Shown: positions 16,681 through 25,645 of the stretch, piece by piece
How the letters are laid out: each line of letters opens with the position of its first letter
Position numbering within the stretch: position 1 is the first letter of the stretch
Source: an uncultured Prevotellaceae bacterium
GTDB taxonomy: Bacteria; Bacteroidota; Bacteroidia; Bacteroidales; Bacteroidaceae
Direction: 5' to 3'
Length of the DNA: 43,559 nt
NCBI GenBank assembly: GCA_946539475.1
Contig: CAMNHM010000007.1
Coordinates: 1-43,559 of the forward strand
Translations under genes and position numbers: made by a program
Notes under the pieces: model-generated
Database searches by the model: none
What the model saw: the letters and a program-made list of their open reading frames with translations, nothing else
What the model was told of the DNA's origin: nothing

Positions 16681-18075
16681 ATGAGACGCTTCCTGTTGCT
16701 CCTGCTCACCACTCCGCTGCTAGTGACAGCACAGACCTTCGAGACTGCCCGCGAGGCCGTTGCCAACATGCGCGTAGGATGGAACCTGGGCAACACCTTC
16801 GACAGCAATTCGGGCGACACCCTGCACATGTGGATCGAAGCCGACAAGAGCCGCACCGTCACCAGCTACGAGACAGCATGGGGGCAGAAGGTCACACAGG
16901 CAAAGCTCTTCAAGATGTTCAAGGAGGCGGGCTTCAACGCCATCCGCATCCCCGTCACCTGGTATCCGCACATGGAGGCCACCTTTGCCAGCGTCAGAGG
17001 CTACGACGACCACGGCACGTGGAGCTATACCCCCTGGCTGCCATCGAAGGACGACATTGGCAAGAAAATACAGACGGCATGGATGAAACGCATACATCAG
17101 GTCGTCGACTACGTCATCCAACAGGGGATGTACTGCATCCTTAACATCCATCACGACACCGGAGCTGCCAATACCGCTTGGCTCGTGGCCGACGAGGATG
17201 TCTACACACAGCAACGAGAGCGCTTCGAGGCCATCTGGACACAGATAGCCGAAGAGTTTCGCGACTACGACCACCACCTGCTCTTCGAGGGCTACAACGA
17301 GATGCTCGACAAGTATCGCTCATGGTGCTTCGCAACGTTCGGCTCGCCAAGCCATTACGAAGCAGCAACGGCACGCTCTGCCTATAACGCCATCAACAGC
17401 TATGCACAGAGCTTCGTCAATGCCGTGCGTGCCACGGGGGGTAACAACGCCCAGCGCAACCTCCTCGTCTGCACCTATGGTGCCTGCGACGGCAATGGCA
17501 ACTGGAACGCCCACCTGCAGGACCCGCTGAAAGAGATGAAGCTGCCCGACGACCCTGCCGGCAACGGACATATCATCTTCGAAGTTCACTCCTATCCCGA
17601 CATCGCCAACCTCTCGCAGGCCAAGAGCACCGTCAGCGCCACGTTGAACCAGCTGAGACAGCATCTCGAGAAGAAAGGGGCACCCGTCGTTTTCGGAGAG
17701 TGGGGCATCAGCGGCGGCGGAGACAACCGCAAGAACCACGTCGACTTCGTGGAATACTTTGCACGCCGCTGTAAAGAAAGAGGCGTGGGGCTGTTCTATT
17801 GGATGGGGCTCTCCGACGGCAACTCACGCACCAAGCCAGAATTCAACGAGCAGGATCTTGTCGACGCCATGATGAAAGGATACTACGGCGAGGGTGGCTA
17901 TCAGGCTGCCATCCACCAGCCCACCGTTTCCTCTGCCGCCGACAGCCGTCCAACCGACGTCTACTCCCTCGACGGCCGCCGCATACGTACAGCCGTCGCT
18001 CCGAGCACCGCCACGCAAGGACTCCCCCCAGGCATCTATATCGTCGGAGGGAAAAAAGTCATAAAGACACCATAG
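16681..18075 (+). CDS. Secreted GH5 endo-beta-glucanase
   Basis: The 464-residue protein has signal peptide MRRFLLLLLTTPLLVTA and a GH5 TIM barrel. Motifs in order are MRVGWNLGNTFD (30-41), FNAIRIPVTW (85-94), YCILNIHHDTG (151-161), LLFEGYNEM with acid/base E207, IIFEVHSYP (298-305), and VVFGEWG with nucleophile E340. Such enzymes cut internal beta-1,4 bonds of cellulose-like glucans, xyloglucan or mannan. The motifs resemble subfamily 4, but I cannot confirm the subfamily. After residue ~420 a linker and a C-terminal segment (VYSLDGRRI, then LPPGIYIVGGKKVI) look like a Bacteroidetes Por-secretion-type tail, suggesting surface or secreted location. It lies 12 bp after GH31 and is surely co-transcribed. 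Confidence 0.88.
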   Translation: MRRFLLLLLTTPLLVTAQTFETAREAVANMRVGWNLGNTFDSNSGDTLHMWIEADKSRTVTSYETAWGQKVTQAKLFKMFKEAGFNAIRIPVTWYPHMEATFASVRGYDDHGTWSYTPWLPSKDDIGKKIQTAWMKRIHQVVDYVIQQGMYCILNIHHDTGAANTAWLVADEDVYTQQRERFEAIWTQIAEEFRDYDHHLLFEGYNEMLDKYRSWCFATFGSPSHYEAATARSAYNAINSYAQSFVNAVRATGGNNAQRNLLVCTYGACDGNGNWNAHLQDPLKEMKLPDDPAGNGHIIFEVHSYPDIANLSQAKSTVSATLNQLRQHLEKKGAPVVFGEWGISGGGDNRKNHVDFVEYFARRCKERGVGLFYWMGLSDGNSRTKPEFNEQDLVDAMMKGYYGEGGYQAAIHQPTVSSAADSRPTDVYSLDGRRIRTAVAPSTATQGLPPGIYIVGGKKVIKTP

Positions 18076-18127
18076 CCATCTGAATATCAACATTCATCAA
18101 TCTACCCCCAAACAGTTCATCATGACA

Positions 18128-18922
18128 ATGAAACATCTATCATTCATCATCGCATGCCTGGCAATCGTTGTGCTAGGCAGCTGCACCGTGTCGGAAGACA
18201 AGCTCTCGGAGAAAGTGACACAGGGCATCATAGACTACGAGCAGAAGCAGGGCAACGAGCTGGTGGTCAGCAACCTGACGCTCGTAAAAGACGACAGCAA
18301 AGGCTATACCGGCGTACTCCGAGGCAAGCTCAACGGCGAGGAGGCCGTCTACGACGTCACCATCACCGACAGTGGCAGCGACTTCGACATCGACTGGGAG
18401 CTGCGCGACACGCCCGACAGCGGGAAGACGACCTCAGCCAGCTTCTTCGACGACTTCACCTTCGAGAACTTCCTCTACCTCCTGCGAAGCGACGACGAGA
18501 GCAGCGCCAGCAAATGCGGGCTGAACTACATCTACAACGAAGACTACGAGGGTGAAGACGGCGATGCCGGCATGAGCATCATCGTCTACGGATGGGGCAT
18601 CGAGCGCGGCGAGAAAGCCGACTTCGGCTACGAGCTGAAGCCCACCTCCTCGCATGCCATCTACTATGCTTCGATGTCGGACACGTCTACTCACTCAGAG
18701 CTGTACTTCAAGAACAAAGCCGATGCCGAGCGATTCTACGCGATGGCTCAGGATTACGGACTCGTCTACATGGACGGCGACGGCTACGTCAACAAAGAGA
18801 AGCTGCCCGACGGGAAATCGGTCGAGGTTGAGAGCTTTGCCGGCTATGACATCCTCTGCGACATCTCCAAGCCCGAATCCCGCGACGGCTACTATGTCAT
18901 CACGTTCAACTTCTTCGCCTAA
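18128..18922 (+). CDS. Putative lipoprotein, unknown function
   Basis: The chosen start gives 264 residues beginning MKHLSFIIACLAIVVLGSC; a second ATG two codons upstream (18122) is also possible. The lipobox LGSC marks a lipoprotein with Cys20 as anchor. The next ~75 residues (helix LSEKVTQGIIDYEQKQG, then strands VVSNLTLVKDDSKGYTG and GEEAVYDVTIT) resemble small export domains of Bacteroidetes lipoproteins. The remaining part is acidic and mixed alpha/beta. No catalytic motif is recognised. It lies 52 bp after GH5 on the same strand and before a strong terminator, so it may be the last gene of the GH31-GH5 operon. Confidence 0.7.
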   Translation: MKHLSFIIACLAIVVLGSCTVSEDKLSEKVTQGIIDYEQKQGNELVVSNLTLVKDDSKGYTGVLRGKLNGEEAVYDVTITDSGSDFDIDWELRDTPDSGKTTSASFFDDFTFENFLYLLRSDDESSASKCGLNYIYNEDYEGEDGDAGMSIIVYGWGIERGEKADFGYELKPTSSHAIYYASMSDTSTHSELYFKNKADAERFYAMAQDYGLVYMDGDGYVNKEKLPDGKSVEVESFAGYDILCDISKPESRDGYYVITFNFFA

Positions 18923-18937
18923 TGGGCTTGCTGAGGT

Positions 18938-19061
18938 GGTGAAGGGTGAAGGGTGTTTTCTCGATTCTACAAAAATAAATGCTTAAATCAACTGAGATCA
19001 TCTCAACTGATTTAAGCATTTTTTTATGTAATTCTATAGAAACACCCTTCACCCTACACCC
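18938..19061. terminator. Terminator hairpin inside a ~125-bp nested inverted repeat
   Basis: The core is AAATGCTTAAATCA (18977-18990) continuing to 18998, inverted at 19000-19021 with two mismatches and followed by a T-run, a strong rho-independent terminator. Around it, a GGTGAAG heptamer run (18938-18960) is the inverse of GAAACACCCTTCACCC... at 19039-19061. The whole can fold as one long hairpin. It closes the GH31-GH5-lipoprotein unit. This and the next three entries fill the 418-bp spacer before the FAS1 gene. Confidence 0.8.
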
Positions 19062-19073
19062 TCATTCCAAAAT

Positions 19074-19228
19074 AATTGCCGACCAAAGGAGCCGAGATTG
19101 CTGACCAAAGGAGCCGACTTTGCTGACCAAAGGAGCCGAGATTGCCTGGCCAAGGAAGCCTACCTTGCCGAGCAAGGAAGCCTACCTTGCCGAGCAAGGA
19201 CGGCTACTTTGCATGGTAACGAAGCCTC
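19074..19228. repeat. 22-bp tandem repeat array A1 with covarying arms
   Basis: About seven units of 22 bp (one of 23) follow the layout arm(5)-core(7)-arm(5)-spacer(5). Arms and cores by start: 19084 CAAAG-GAGCCGA-GATTG; 19106 CAAAG-GAGCCGA-CTTTG; 19128 CAAAG-GAGCCGA-GATTG; 19151 CAAGG-AAGCCTA-CCTTG; 19173 CAAGG-AAGCCTA-CCTTG; 19195 CAAGG-ACGGCTA-CTTTG; a degenerate unit starts at 19217, and a half unit precedes the array at 19074. Three units have perfectly complementary arms in two different versions. The array ends about 50 bp before the promoter of the FAS1/SusCD operon. The 22-bp period is not a multiple of three, so it is not a coding repeat. Confidence 0.9.
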
Positions 19229-19248
19229 TCAAAAAGTTTTTTTTGAGA
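19227..19248. other. 9-bp hairpin TCTCAAAAA/TTTTTGAGA
   Basis: TCTCAAAAA (19227-19235) is followed by a 4-nt loop and its exact inverse (19240-19248). It overlaps the last degenerate repeat unit and lies just upstream of the -33 box of the FAS1/SusCD promoter. It could act as an insulator hairpin or a protein-binding dyad; neither is shown. Confidence 0.6.
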
Positions 19249-19251
19249 TTT

Positions 19252-19285
19252 TTTGCACGCGTTTCATTTTTTCTTTGTACCTTTG
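19252..19285 (+). promoter_or_regulatory. Promoter of the FAS1/SusCD operon
   Basis: TTTG at 19252-19255 and TACCTTTG at 19278-19285 are separated by 22 bp, slightly longer than at other promoters here. The -7 element is about 55 bp before the ATG at 19341. No further strong promoter is seen before 36629, consistent with one long transcript. Confidence 0.7.
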
Positions 19286-19340
19286 TCGCCTAAAAGCACT
19301 AACCGTCAAAATTGAAATACTAACAAAATACTAAAACCGT

Positions 19341-22220
19341 ATGATGAAACATCTTGCTGAGATAGCCAGGAAGACTGCCGGAGGCACTTTACTGGCTATG
19401 GTTTGCGGAGGATTCACGGCTTGCACTGACGACTACAAACTCGACGACCCGAACAACTATCCGTCGTGGCTGGGAGGCAGTATCTACGAGGCCATGAAGA
19501 ATCCTCAGAACCTTACCAACGCGCAGGGGAACGTGCTCAAGGGAACGTTCACGAACTACCTGCGGCTCATCGATGACTTAGGCTACGCCGAGACACTGGC
19601 GAAGACCGGCTCGAAGACCGTCTTCCCGGCTAACGACGAAGCCTTTGAACGTTTCTACCAGAACAATTCCTGGGGGGTGCACCGCTATGAAGACCTCACA
19701 GATGCCATGAAGCGGCAACTGCTCTATGCCTCGATGCTCGACAACGCCGTCCTCGTGGAAATGCTCTCGAACATCTCCGAAAGTGCCACCTCCGTGATAC
19801 AGGGACAGGCACTGAAGCACACCACAGGTGCCAACGTCATCGACACGATCACGCACCTGCGCAACAAGGCCGACATGCCCGTCAACAACCCCTACTGGGA
19901 GAAGTACTACGACCGTGGCATCTACATGGTGATGGATGCCACCCGCCCGATGATGGTGCACTTCACCGAGGAGCAAATGACCTCGAACAACATCACCACA
20001 CGCGGTGACGACAGCGACTTCGCCGTGGTCACAGGAACACCCTACGACGACGCAGAGAGGTCGGCCTACATCTTCCGCAACAAGATCATCTGCTCCGACG
20101 TCACATGTAAGAACGGATACATCCACCAGATGCAGGATGTGCTCGTGCCGCCGGGCAACCTCGCCGAGGTCATTCGCAACAACGGCGAGAGCAACCTCTT
20201 CAGCCGAATGCTCGACCGCTTCAGCGCTCCCTTCTACGATGCCGCCACGACAAAGAACTACAACGACTACGCCGTGGCCAACGGGCTGCCCGAGATCGAC
20301 TCCATCTACCAGAAGCGATACCTCAGCGACCGCTCGCAGGGCGGCACGCTGACACGCGACCCCAACAACAACCAGGTTGCCTACGTGCTGCCCTTCGACC
20401 CGGGATGGAACAACTACAACACCGGTGCCCAGGGCGAGGATGCCAGCAAGGACATTGCTGCCATGTTCGTACCCACCGACCAGGCCCTGCAGGAGTTCTT
20501 CCTGCCTGGCGGAGGAGGCGAGTTCCTCATCAACGCCTTCGGACAGAAGCCCAACACCCCGGAGAACCTGGCTGAGAACATCGACTCCATCCCCCTGCAG
20601 AACGTGCAGCAGCTCATCGGCAACCTGATGAAGAGCTCGTTCGTGGCCACCGTCCCATCGAAGTTCGGACGCGTCATGGACGAGGCCAACGACCCCATGG
20701 GCCTCTCGCTCGATGTGCTCAACCGCAACAGCGACGGCTCCTACGACGTGAAGATAGCCAACAACGGCGTGGCCTACATGCTGAACACCGTCTTCGCTCC
20801 CCCATCGCTCATCGCCGTATCGGCACCTGTCACCCTCAGCAGCAACATGCGTATCATGAACGAGGCAGTGAACGACGGCAAGAGCCGCACCACACTGGCG
20901 CTGAACCTCAACTACTATGCCTACCTGCTCGCCATGAGCGCCAACTACGCATTCTTCATCCCCACCGACGATGCCTTCGAGCGCTTCTACATCGACCCCG
21001 CTTCGCTGAACACCGACCAGCCACGCGCCCTGAAGTTCTACTATCAGAGCCGCAGCCCATACGTCTACTGCTCGGCATGGAAATACGACCCCACGACGGG
21101 CACCATCGGCACCACGCCGGCCGACTCCATCGGAAGGGTGTCGACCGACCAGTTCCGCACCCAGTTCGTCGATATCCTGAACTACAACACCGTCGTGCTG
21201 GCTGACGGCGAGAAGCTGGGAGCCAACAAATACTACAAGACCAAGCATGGCGGTGCCATCATGTTCGAGGGCAACACCGTGAAGAGCGGCGCACAGATCA
21301 ACGGCACGGCTCCCGTATCGCAGGTGACACAGGTGTACAACCAGGCCAACGGTATAGCCTACGCCATCGACCACGTCATCCAGCCGCCCCACCGCTCAGT
21401 GCTCAACGTGCTGGAGAGCGACCCGCGCTTCTCGGAGTTCATGGAGCTCTGCACGAGCTTCGACATGGACAGCGTGATGGAGTTTGCCAGCGACAAGCTC
21501 GTCGAGGTCAACACCGTCACGAAGAAAAAGCGCATGGAAGCCTACCACACCTTCGCTGCCAAGGGAGGCCTGACCGACAACGTCAACTATTTCAACTCCT
21601 ACAACTACACCGTCTACGCTCCTGACAACGAGGCCATGCGCAAAGCCTACGAGAAGGGACTGCCCACCTGGAGCGACATCAAGAAGATCTACGACCAGTA
21701 CAACGAACGGCTGGAGCAGGAGAAGGAAGGCGGCCGCATCAGCGAAGAGGTGCAGGCAGCCCGCGACAAGGCCCTGGCCATGGTCGAGGAGATCAATGCC
21801 TTCATCCGCTATCACTTCCAGGACAACTCCGTCTACGTCGACAACATCATCGAGGAAGGTGTCTATCCCACGGCATGCTCCGACACCCTGGGTATCCGCG
21901 AGAAGCTGACCATCACGGGCAGCAACAACCGCATGACCGTGCAGGACAAGAGCGGACAGCAAATCGTCATCGAGAGCACCAACACCGCGAAGCTCACCAA
22001 CCAGATGGCCCGCGACTACGTGCTGACCGGCAATGTCCGCAACCGCAGCATCAGCACCTCATCCTTCGCCGTGGTTCACCAGATCAGCACCCCGCTCAAC
22101 TCTCACAACGGCACCGACCGCTACGATGCTGCCTGGGAGGGTGCCGGAGCCAGGGAACGGCTGAAGGCTTACCGAAAACAGTTCGACACCTATTTATATA
22201 AGAGGTACGAGACAGACTAA
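19341..22220 (+). CDS. Large FAS1 (fasciclin) repeat lipoprotein
   Basis: The 959-residue protein has a lipoprotein signal with lipobox FTAC (Cys28). Four FAS1-like modules can be marked by their 'hydrophobic-P-x-(D/N)-x-A-(F/M/L)' strand and helix: TVFPANDEAFERFY (~93-106), AMFVPTDQALQEFF (~375), AFFIPTDDAFERFY (~540) and TVYAPDNEAMRKAY (~760). Each is followed by a closing strand such as GYIHQMQDVLVPP, GVAYMLNTVFAPP and GIAYAIDHVIQPP. FAS1 domains mediate adhesion or glycan/protein binding. In Bacteroidetes they can accompany SusCD systems as surface lipoproteins. It heads the 17-kb operon, 30 bp before susC. Binding to polysaccharide or to the SusCD complex is inferred from context only. 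Confidence 0.85.
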   Translation: MMKHLAEIARKTAGGTLLAMVCGGFTACTDDYKLDDPNNYPSWLGGSIYEAMKNPQNLTNAQGNVLKGTFTNYLRLIDDLGYAETLAKTGSKTVFPANDEAFERFYQNNSWGVHRYEDLTDAMKRQLLYASMLDNAVLVEMLSNISESATSVIQGQALKHTTGANVIDTITHLRNKADMPVNNPYWEKYYDRGIYMVMDATRPMMVHFTEEQMTSNNITTRGDDSDFAVVTGTPYDDAERSAYIFRNKIICSDVTCKNGYIHQMQDVLVPPGNLAEVIRNNGESNLFSRMLDRFSAPFYDAATTKNYNDYAVANGLPEIDSIYQKRYLSDRSQGGTLTRDPNNNQVAYVLPFDPGWNNYNTGAQGEDASKDIAAMFVPTDQALQEFFLPGGGGEFLINAFGQKPNTPENLAENIDSIPLQNVQQLIGNLMKSSFVATVPSKFGRVMDEANDPMGLSLDVLNRNSDGSYDVKIANNGVAYMLNTVFAPPSLIAVSAPVTLSSNMRIMNEAVNDGKSRTTLALNLNYYAYLLAMSANYAFFIPTDDAFERFYIDPASLNTDQPRALKFYYQSRSPYVYCSAWKYDPTTGTIGTTPADSIGRVSTDQFRTQFVDILNYNTVVLADGEKLGANKYYKTKHGGAIMFEGNTVKSGAQINGTAPVSQVTQVYNQANGIAYAIDHVIQPPHRSVLNVLESDPRFSEFMELCTSFDMDSVMEFASDKLVEVNTVTKKKRMEAYHTFAAKGGLTDNVNYFNSYNYTVYAPDNEAMRKAYEKGLPTWSDIKKIYDQYNERLEQEKEGGRISEEVQAARDKALAMVEEINAFIRYHFQDNSVYVDNIIEEGVYPTACSDTLGIREKLTITGSNNRMTVQDKSGQQIVIESTNTAKLTNQMARDYVLTGNVRNRSISTSSFAVVHQISTPLNSHNGTDRYDAAWEGAGARERLKAYRKQFDTYLYKRYETD

Positions 22221-22250
22221 GAGTTAAAACGTAAAAAGAGAAATTAAGTT

Positions 22251-25200
22251 ATGAGACTGAAGAATATCCTTATACTATCACTGCTCCTGCTGGTCTGCCC
22301 AACGTACGTATTGGCACAGGAAGCCCGCATATCAGGTACTGTCAGCGATGCTATGGGACCCATCATGATGTGTAACGTCGTGGAGGTCGACGCCAACAAC
22401 CGTAACATCTCCTTCGCACAGACCGACTTGAACGGTAACTTCTCCATGGCAGTGAAGAACACGAAGAACAAGCTGAAGATTTCCTACGTGGGCTACAAGA
22501 CCGTCACGCTGCCCATCGGCACACGCACGCGCTTCGACATCACCCTCCAGGACGCCACGCAGATCAAGGAGCTCGTCATCACCACCAAGAAGAAATTCAA
22601 CGCCGGCGGCCTCGCCATCCCCGAGCGAGAGGTGTCAGTGGCAGCACAGACGTTCAACATGAGCGAGGTCGAAGGCCTGGCATTCACCTCGGCCGACGAG
22701 GCCCTGCAGGGACAGATTGCCGGTCTGGACATCGTGGCCAACTCGGGTAACCTCGGTGCAGGCACGAGCATGCGCCTGCGCGGTGTGACGAGCATCAACG
22801 GCTCGGCCGAGCCACTGATCGTCGTCGACGGCAACATCTTCGACAATCCCGATGCCAACTTCGACTTCCAAAACGCCAATGAGGAGACCTATGCCTCACT
22901 GCTGTCGGTGAACCCCTCCGACATCGAGGACATACAGGTGCTCAAGGACGCTGCCGCCACGGCCATCTGGGGCTCGCGCGGCGCCAACGGTGTCATCCAG
23001 ATCCGCACCAAGCGCGGTGCCCGCGGCGCCACGAAGGTCGACTACTCGCTGCGCCTGCAAAGCAGCTGGCAGCCGAAGGGCTACAACCTGCTCAACGGAG
23101 ACGACTACACCATGATGCTCAAGGAGATGTACTACAATCCCGCACAGAGCGCATCGGCCACGACGAACATCAACGAGATCAACTACAACCGCTCGTGGGC
23201 AGAGTTTGAGAACTGGAACAACAACACCGACTGGGTCGACGAGGTCCAGCAGACGGCACTCAGCCAGTACCACTACCTCACCATCACCGGTGGCGGCGAG
23301 AAGGCTAACTTCCGCGTCTCGGCCGGCTACGACCACCAGAACGGCACCATCATCAAGCAGACGCTCGACCGCTTCACCACGAAGCTAGCGCTCGACTACT
23401 TCGTCAGCGACCGCATCACCTTCCGCACAACATTCCCCCTGACCTACACCGCCAACCACCGCAACTACGACGACAACATCCTGGGACGCGCCCAGAAGCT
23501 GGCGCCCAACATGTCGGTCTACCGCCAGGACGCACGGGGGAACAACACCAACGAATACTACATCATGCTGCCCGAGGGTGCCAACAACGACGCAGGCTCG
23601 TCGGTAGCCGGCACATCATCGCCGCAGCTCAACGACATCCGCAACCTGGGCAATCCGGTGGCCATCGCCGACCTCGCATGGCGCGATGAGAACACCTACC
23701 GCATCTCGCCCGAGTTCCGACTCGACTACTACCTGATGAGCAAGGACAACAACGCCACGATGCTCAACTACTCCGGACTCGTCTACATGGACATCTTCTC
23801 AAAGAGCGAGCCCAAGTACTGGCCCGGATCACTCTCCACCCGAGGATGGAGCGACTCCGACTACAACCGCTCGCAGGTGTACGACTACAACTCGCTGGCC
23901 TTCACCACTCGCCACACCCTCACCTTCACACCGCATTTCAACAACGAGGACTGGACGTCGACCATGCTCCTGCGGTGGGAGATGACCTCCGGCAACGACA
24001 ACAGCCAGACCGTGGTCAACCGCAACGCGCCCAACGGCACCACCTCGCCCACCGTCGACACCGCCATCGAGAGCATGTCGACCAGCAACGGACAGTGGCG
24101 CTCGATGTCGGCCATCTACTCCGGACACCTCTCCTACAAGGGCGGTCTCTACAGCATCGACTTCTCGCTGCGTGCCGACGGCACCACCAAGTTCGGCAAC
24201 GACAAGAAGTGGGGCTACTTCCCCGGCGTCTCCGCACGATGGAACATCAGCGACGAGAAGTTCATGCAGTGGTCGAAGAAGTGGCTCTCCATGCTCAGCT
24301 TCCGTCCCTCATGGGGTATCGTAGGCCGTCAGCCCGACGGGCAGTACCTGCAGTATGCCAAGTACAGCACCAACGGCGTCTATGGCAGCATCAGCGACAA
24401 GCACAGCGTGACCTACCTCGAGGGCCTTCGCCTGGACGAGCTGAAGTGGGAGCGCACCACACAGTATAACCTCGGCGGCGACTTCGGATTCTGGAACGAC
24501 CGCATCACCGGCGACTTCAACTACTACTTCAAGCGCACGAAAGACCTCCTCATGGGCGGCGTGCGCATCCCCTCGTCCAACGGCTTCAGCTCACTCTCGT
24601 GGGCCAACGTCGGCGAGATGACCAACAAGGGATGGGAGCTCAACGTCTCGGCCAACAAGTTCCTGCAGGTAGGCAAGTTCTCGTTGAGTGTCAACTTCAA
24701 CATCTCGCAGAACTTCAACGAGATTGTCGACATGGACGAGAGCGTGCTCGAGAGCATCAACGGCGAGTGGGACAGCGGCCGACGCGGACAATACCTCAAC
24801 CGCATCCAGAAAGGCAACCCCCTCGGCTCAATCTACGGACTGCGCTACAAGGGAGTGTACCAGTACACCTACGAGTACCTCACCAACATGAAGCAGCGCC
24901 AGAACTGGACGGGCGAAGAGCTCCGCGACTACATCAACAATGAGTTCCTGGCCCAGGGCAAGACAGCGCCCATCGCCATCGACAAGAACGGCAAGGTGAT
25001 GATGGACTCCTATGGACTGCCCATCCGCCAGGTCTACAACTTCTACGACGGCGTGCCTACCTATGAGTTCCAGGGCGGCGACGCCATCTATGAGGACGTC
25101 AACAACGACGGACAGATCAACTCGCTCGATATTGTCTATCTGGGCAACTCCAATCCCCACCTCAACGGAGGATTCGGCTTCAACATGCAGTACGGCGACT

Positions 25201-25643
25201 GGTCGCTCAAGACCAGCTTCAGCTACCGTCAGGGCATCAAGATCGTCAACTCGGCCAAGATGGGACTCGAGGAGATGTTCAACGCCTACAACCAGAGCTC
25301 AGCCGTCAACTGGCGCTGGCGCAAGAACGGCGACGTCACGGAGATACCACGCGCCATGTTCAACACTGGCTACAACTGGCAGGGCAGCGACCGCTACGTC
25401 GAGGACGCCTCCTTCGTGCGTATGAGCTACATCCAGCTGTCGTACAACTTCAGCCGCAAGCTGCTCAAGCCCCTGGGCCTGCGCCGCCTGCAGACGAGTC
25501 TCTCCGGACAGAACCTCTTCTGCTGGAGCAAGTACAGTGGCACCGACCCCGAGCACTCACCCGGCTCATGGGGCATTGCCTACGATAACTCGCAGACCCC
25601 GCGTTCGAAGTCTGTGACGCTCAACATCCAGATAGGATTCTAA
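22251..25643 (+). CDS. SusC/RagA-type TonB-dependent outer-membrane transporter (first copy)
   Basis: The 1130-residue protein has signal peptide MRLKNILILSLLLLVCPTYVLA. A carboxypeptidase-D regulatory-like domain follows (ARISGTVSDAMGPIM... to FDITLQDAT, ~25-110). The plug domain (~120-260) carries the SusC signature DIEDIQVLKDAAATAIWG with GSRGANGVIQIRT. The rest is a ~22-strand barrel ending in VTLNIQIGF with the terminal Phe typical of outer-membrane proteins. It takes up oligosaccharides through the outer membrane using TonB/ExbBD energy, with SusD as lid. The partner susD follows after a heptamer-repeat spacer. No N-terminal STN domain is seen, so anti-sigma signalling is not expected from it. 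Confidence 0.93.
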   Translation: MRLKNILILSLLLLVCPTYVLAQEARISGTVSDAMGPIMMCNVVEVDANNRNISFAQTDLNGNFSMAVKNTKNKLKISYVGYKTVTLPIGTRTRFDITLQDATQIKELVITTKKKFNAGGLAIPEREVSVAAQTFNMSEVEGLAFTSADEALQGQIAGLDIVANSGNLGAGTSMRLRGVTSINGSAEPLIVVDGNIFDNPDANFDFQNANEETYASLLSVNPSDIEDIQVLKDAAATAIWGSRGANGVIQIRTKRGARGATKVDYSLRLQSSWQPKGYNLLNGDDYTMMLKEMYYNPAQSASATTNINEINYNRSWAEFENWNNNTDWVDEVQQTALSQYHYLTITGGGEKANFRVSAGYDHQNGTIIKQTLDRFTTKLALDYFVSDRITFRTTFPLTYTANHRNYDDNILGRAQKLAPNMSVYRQDARGNNTNEYYIMLPEGANNDAGSSVAGTSSPQLNDIRNLGNPVAIADLAWRDENTYRISPEFRLDYYLMSKDNNATMLNYSGLVYMDIFSKSEPKYWPGSLSTRGWSDSDYNRSQVYDYNSLAFTTRHTLTFTPHFNNEDWTSTMLLRWEMTSGNDNSQTVVNRNAPNGTTSPTVDTAIESMSTSNGQWRSMSAIYSGHLSYKGGLYSIDFSLRADGTTKFGNDKKWGYFPGVSARWNISDEKFMQWSKKWLSMLSFRPSWGIVGRQPDGQYLQYAKYSTNGVYGSISDKHSVTYLEGLRLDELKWERTTQYNLGGDFGFWNDRITGDFNYYFKRTKDLLMGGVRIPSSNGFSSLSWANVGEMTNKGWELNVSANKFLQVGKFSLSVNFNISQNFNEIVDMDESVLESINGEWDSGRRGQYLNRIQKGNPLGSIYGLRYKGVYQYTYEYLTNMKQRQNWTGEELRDYINNEFLAQGKTAPIAIDKNGKVMMDSYGLPIRQVYNFYDGVPTYEFQGGDAIYEDVNNDGQINSLDIVYLGNSNPHLNGGFGFNMQYGDWSLKTSFSYRQGIKIVNSAKMGLEEMFNAYNQSSAVNWRWRKNGDVTEIPRAMFNTGYNWQGSDRYVEDASFVRMSYIQLSYNFSRKLLKPLGLRRLQTSLSGQNLFCWSKYSGTDPEHSPGSWGIAYDNSQTPRSKSVTLNIQIGF

Positions 25644-25645
25644 TT

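Noticed and set aside
19074..19228. 22-bp direct repeats as a CRISPR array
   Set aside because: Units are contiguous with no unique spacers of 25-40 bp, and no cas gene is present.
19098..19334. Short frame through array A1 as a small gene
   Set aside because: The 22-bp period is not a multiple of three, so the repeat gives no repeating peptide; the frame also runs through the promoter.
19578..21392. 604-residue minus-strand frame opposite the first FAS1 gene
   Set aside because: It is the antisense shadow of a well-supported lipoprotein gene; its Val/Gly/Asp/His-rich sequence is typical of reverse frames in GC-rich genes.
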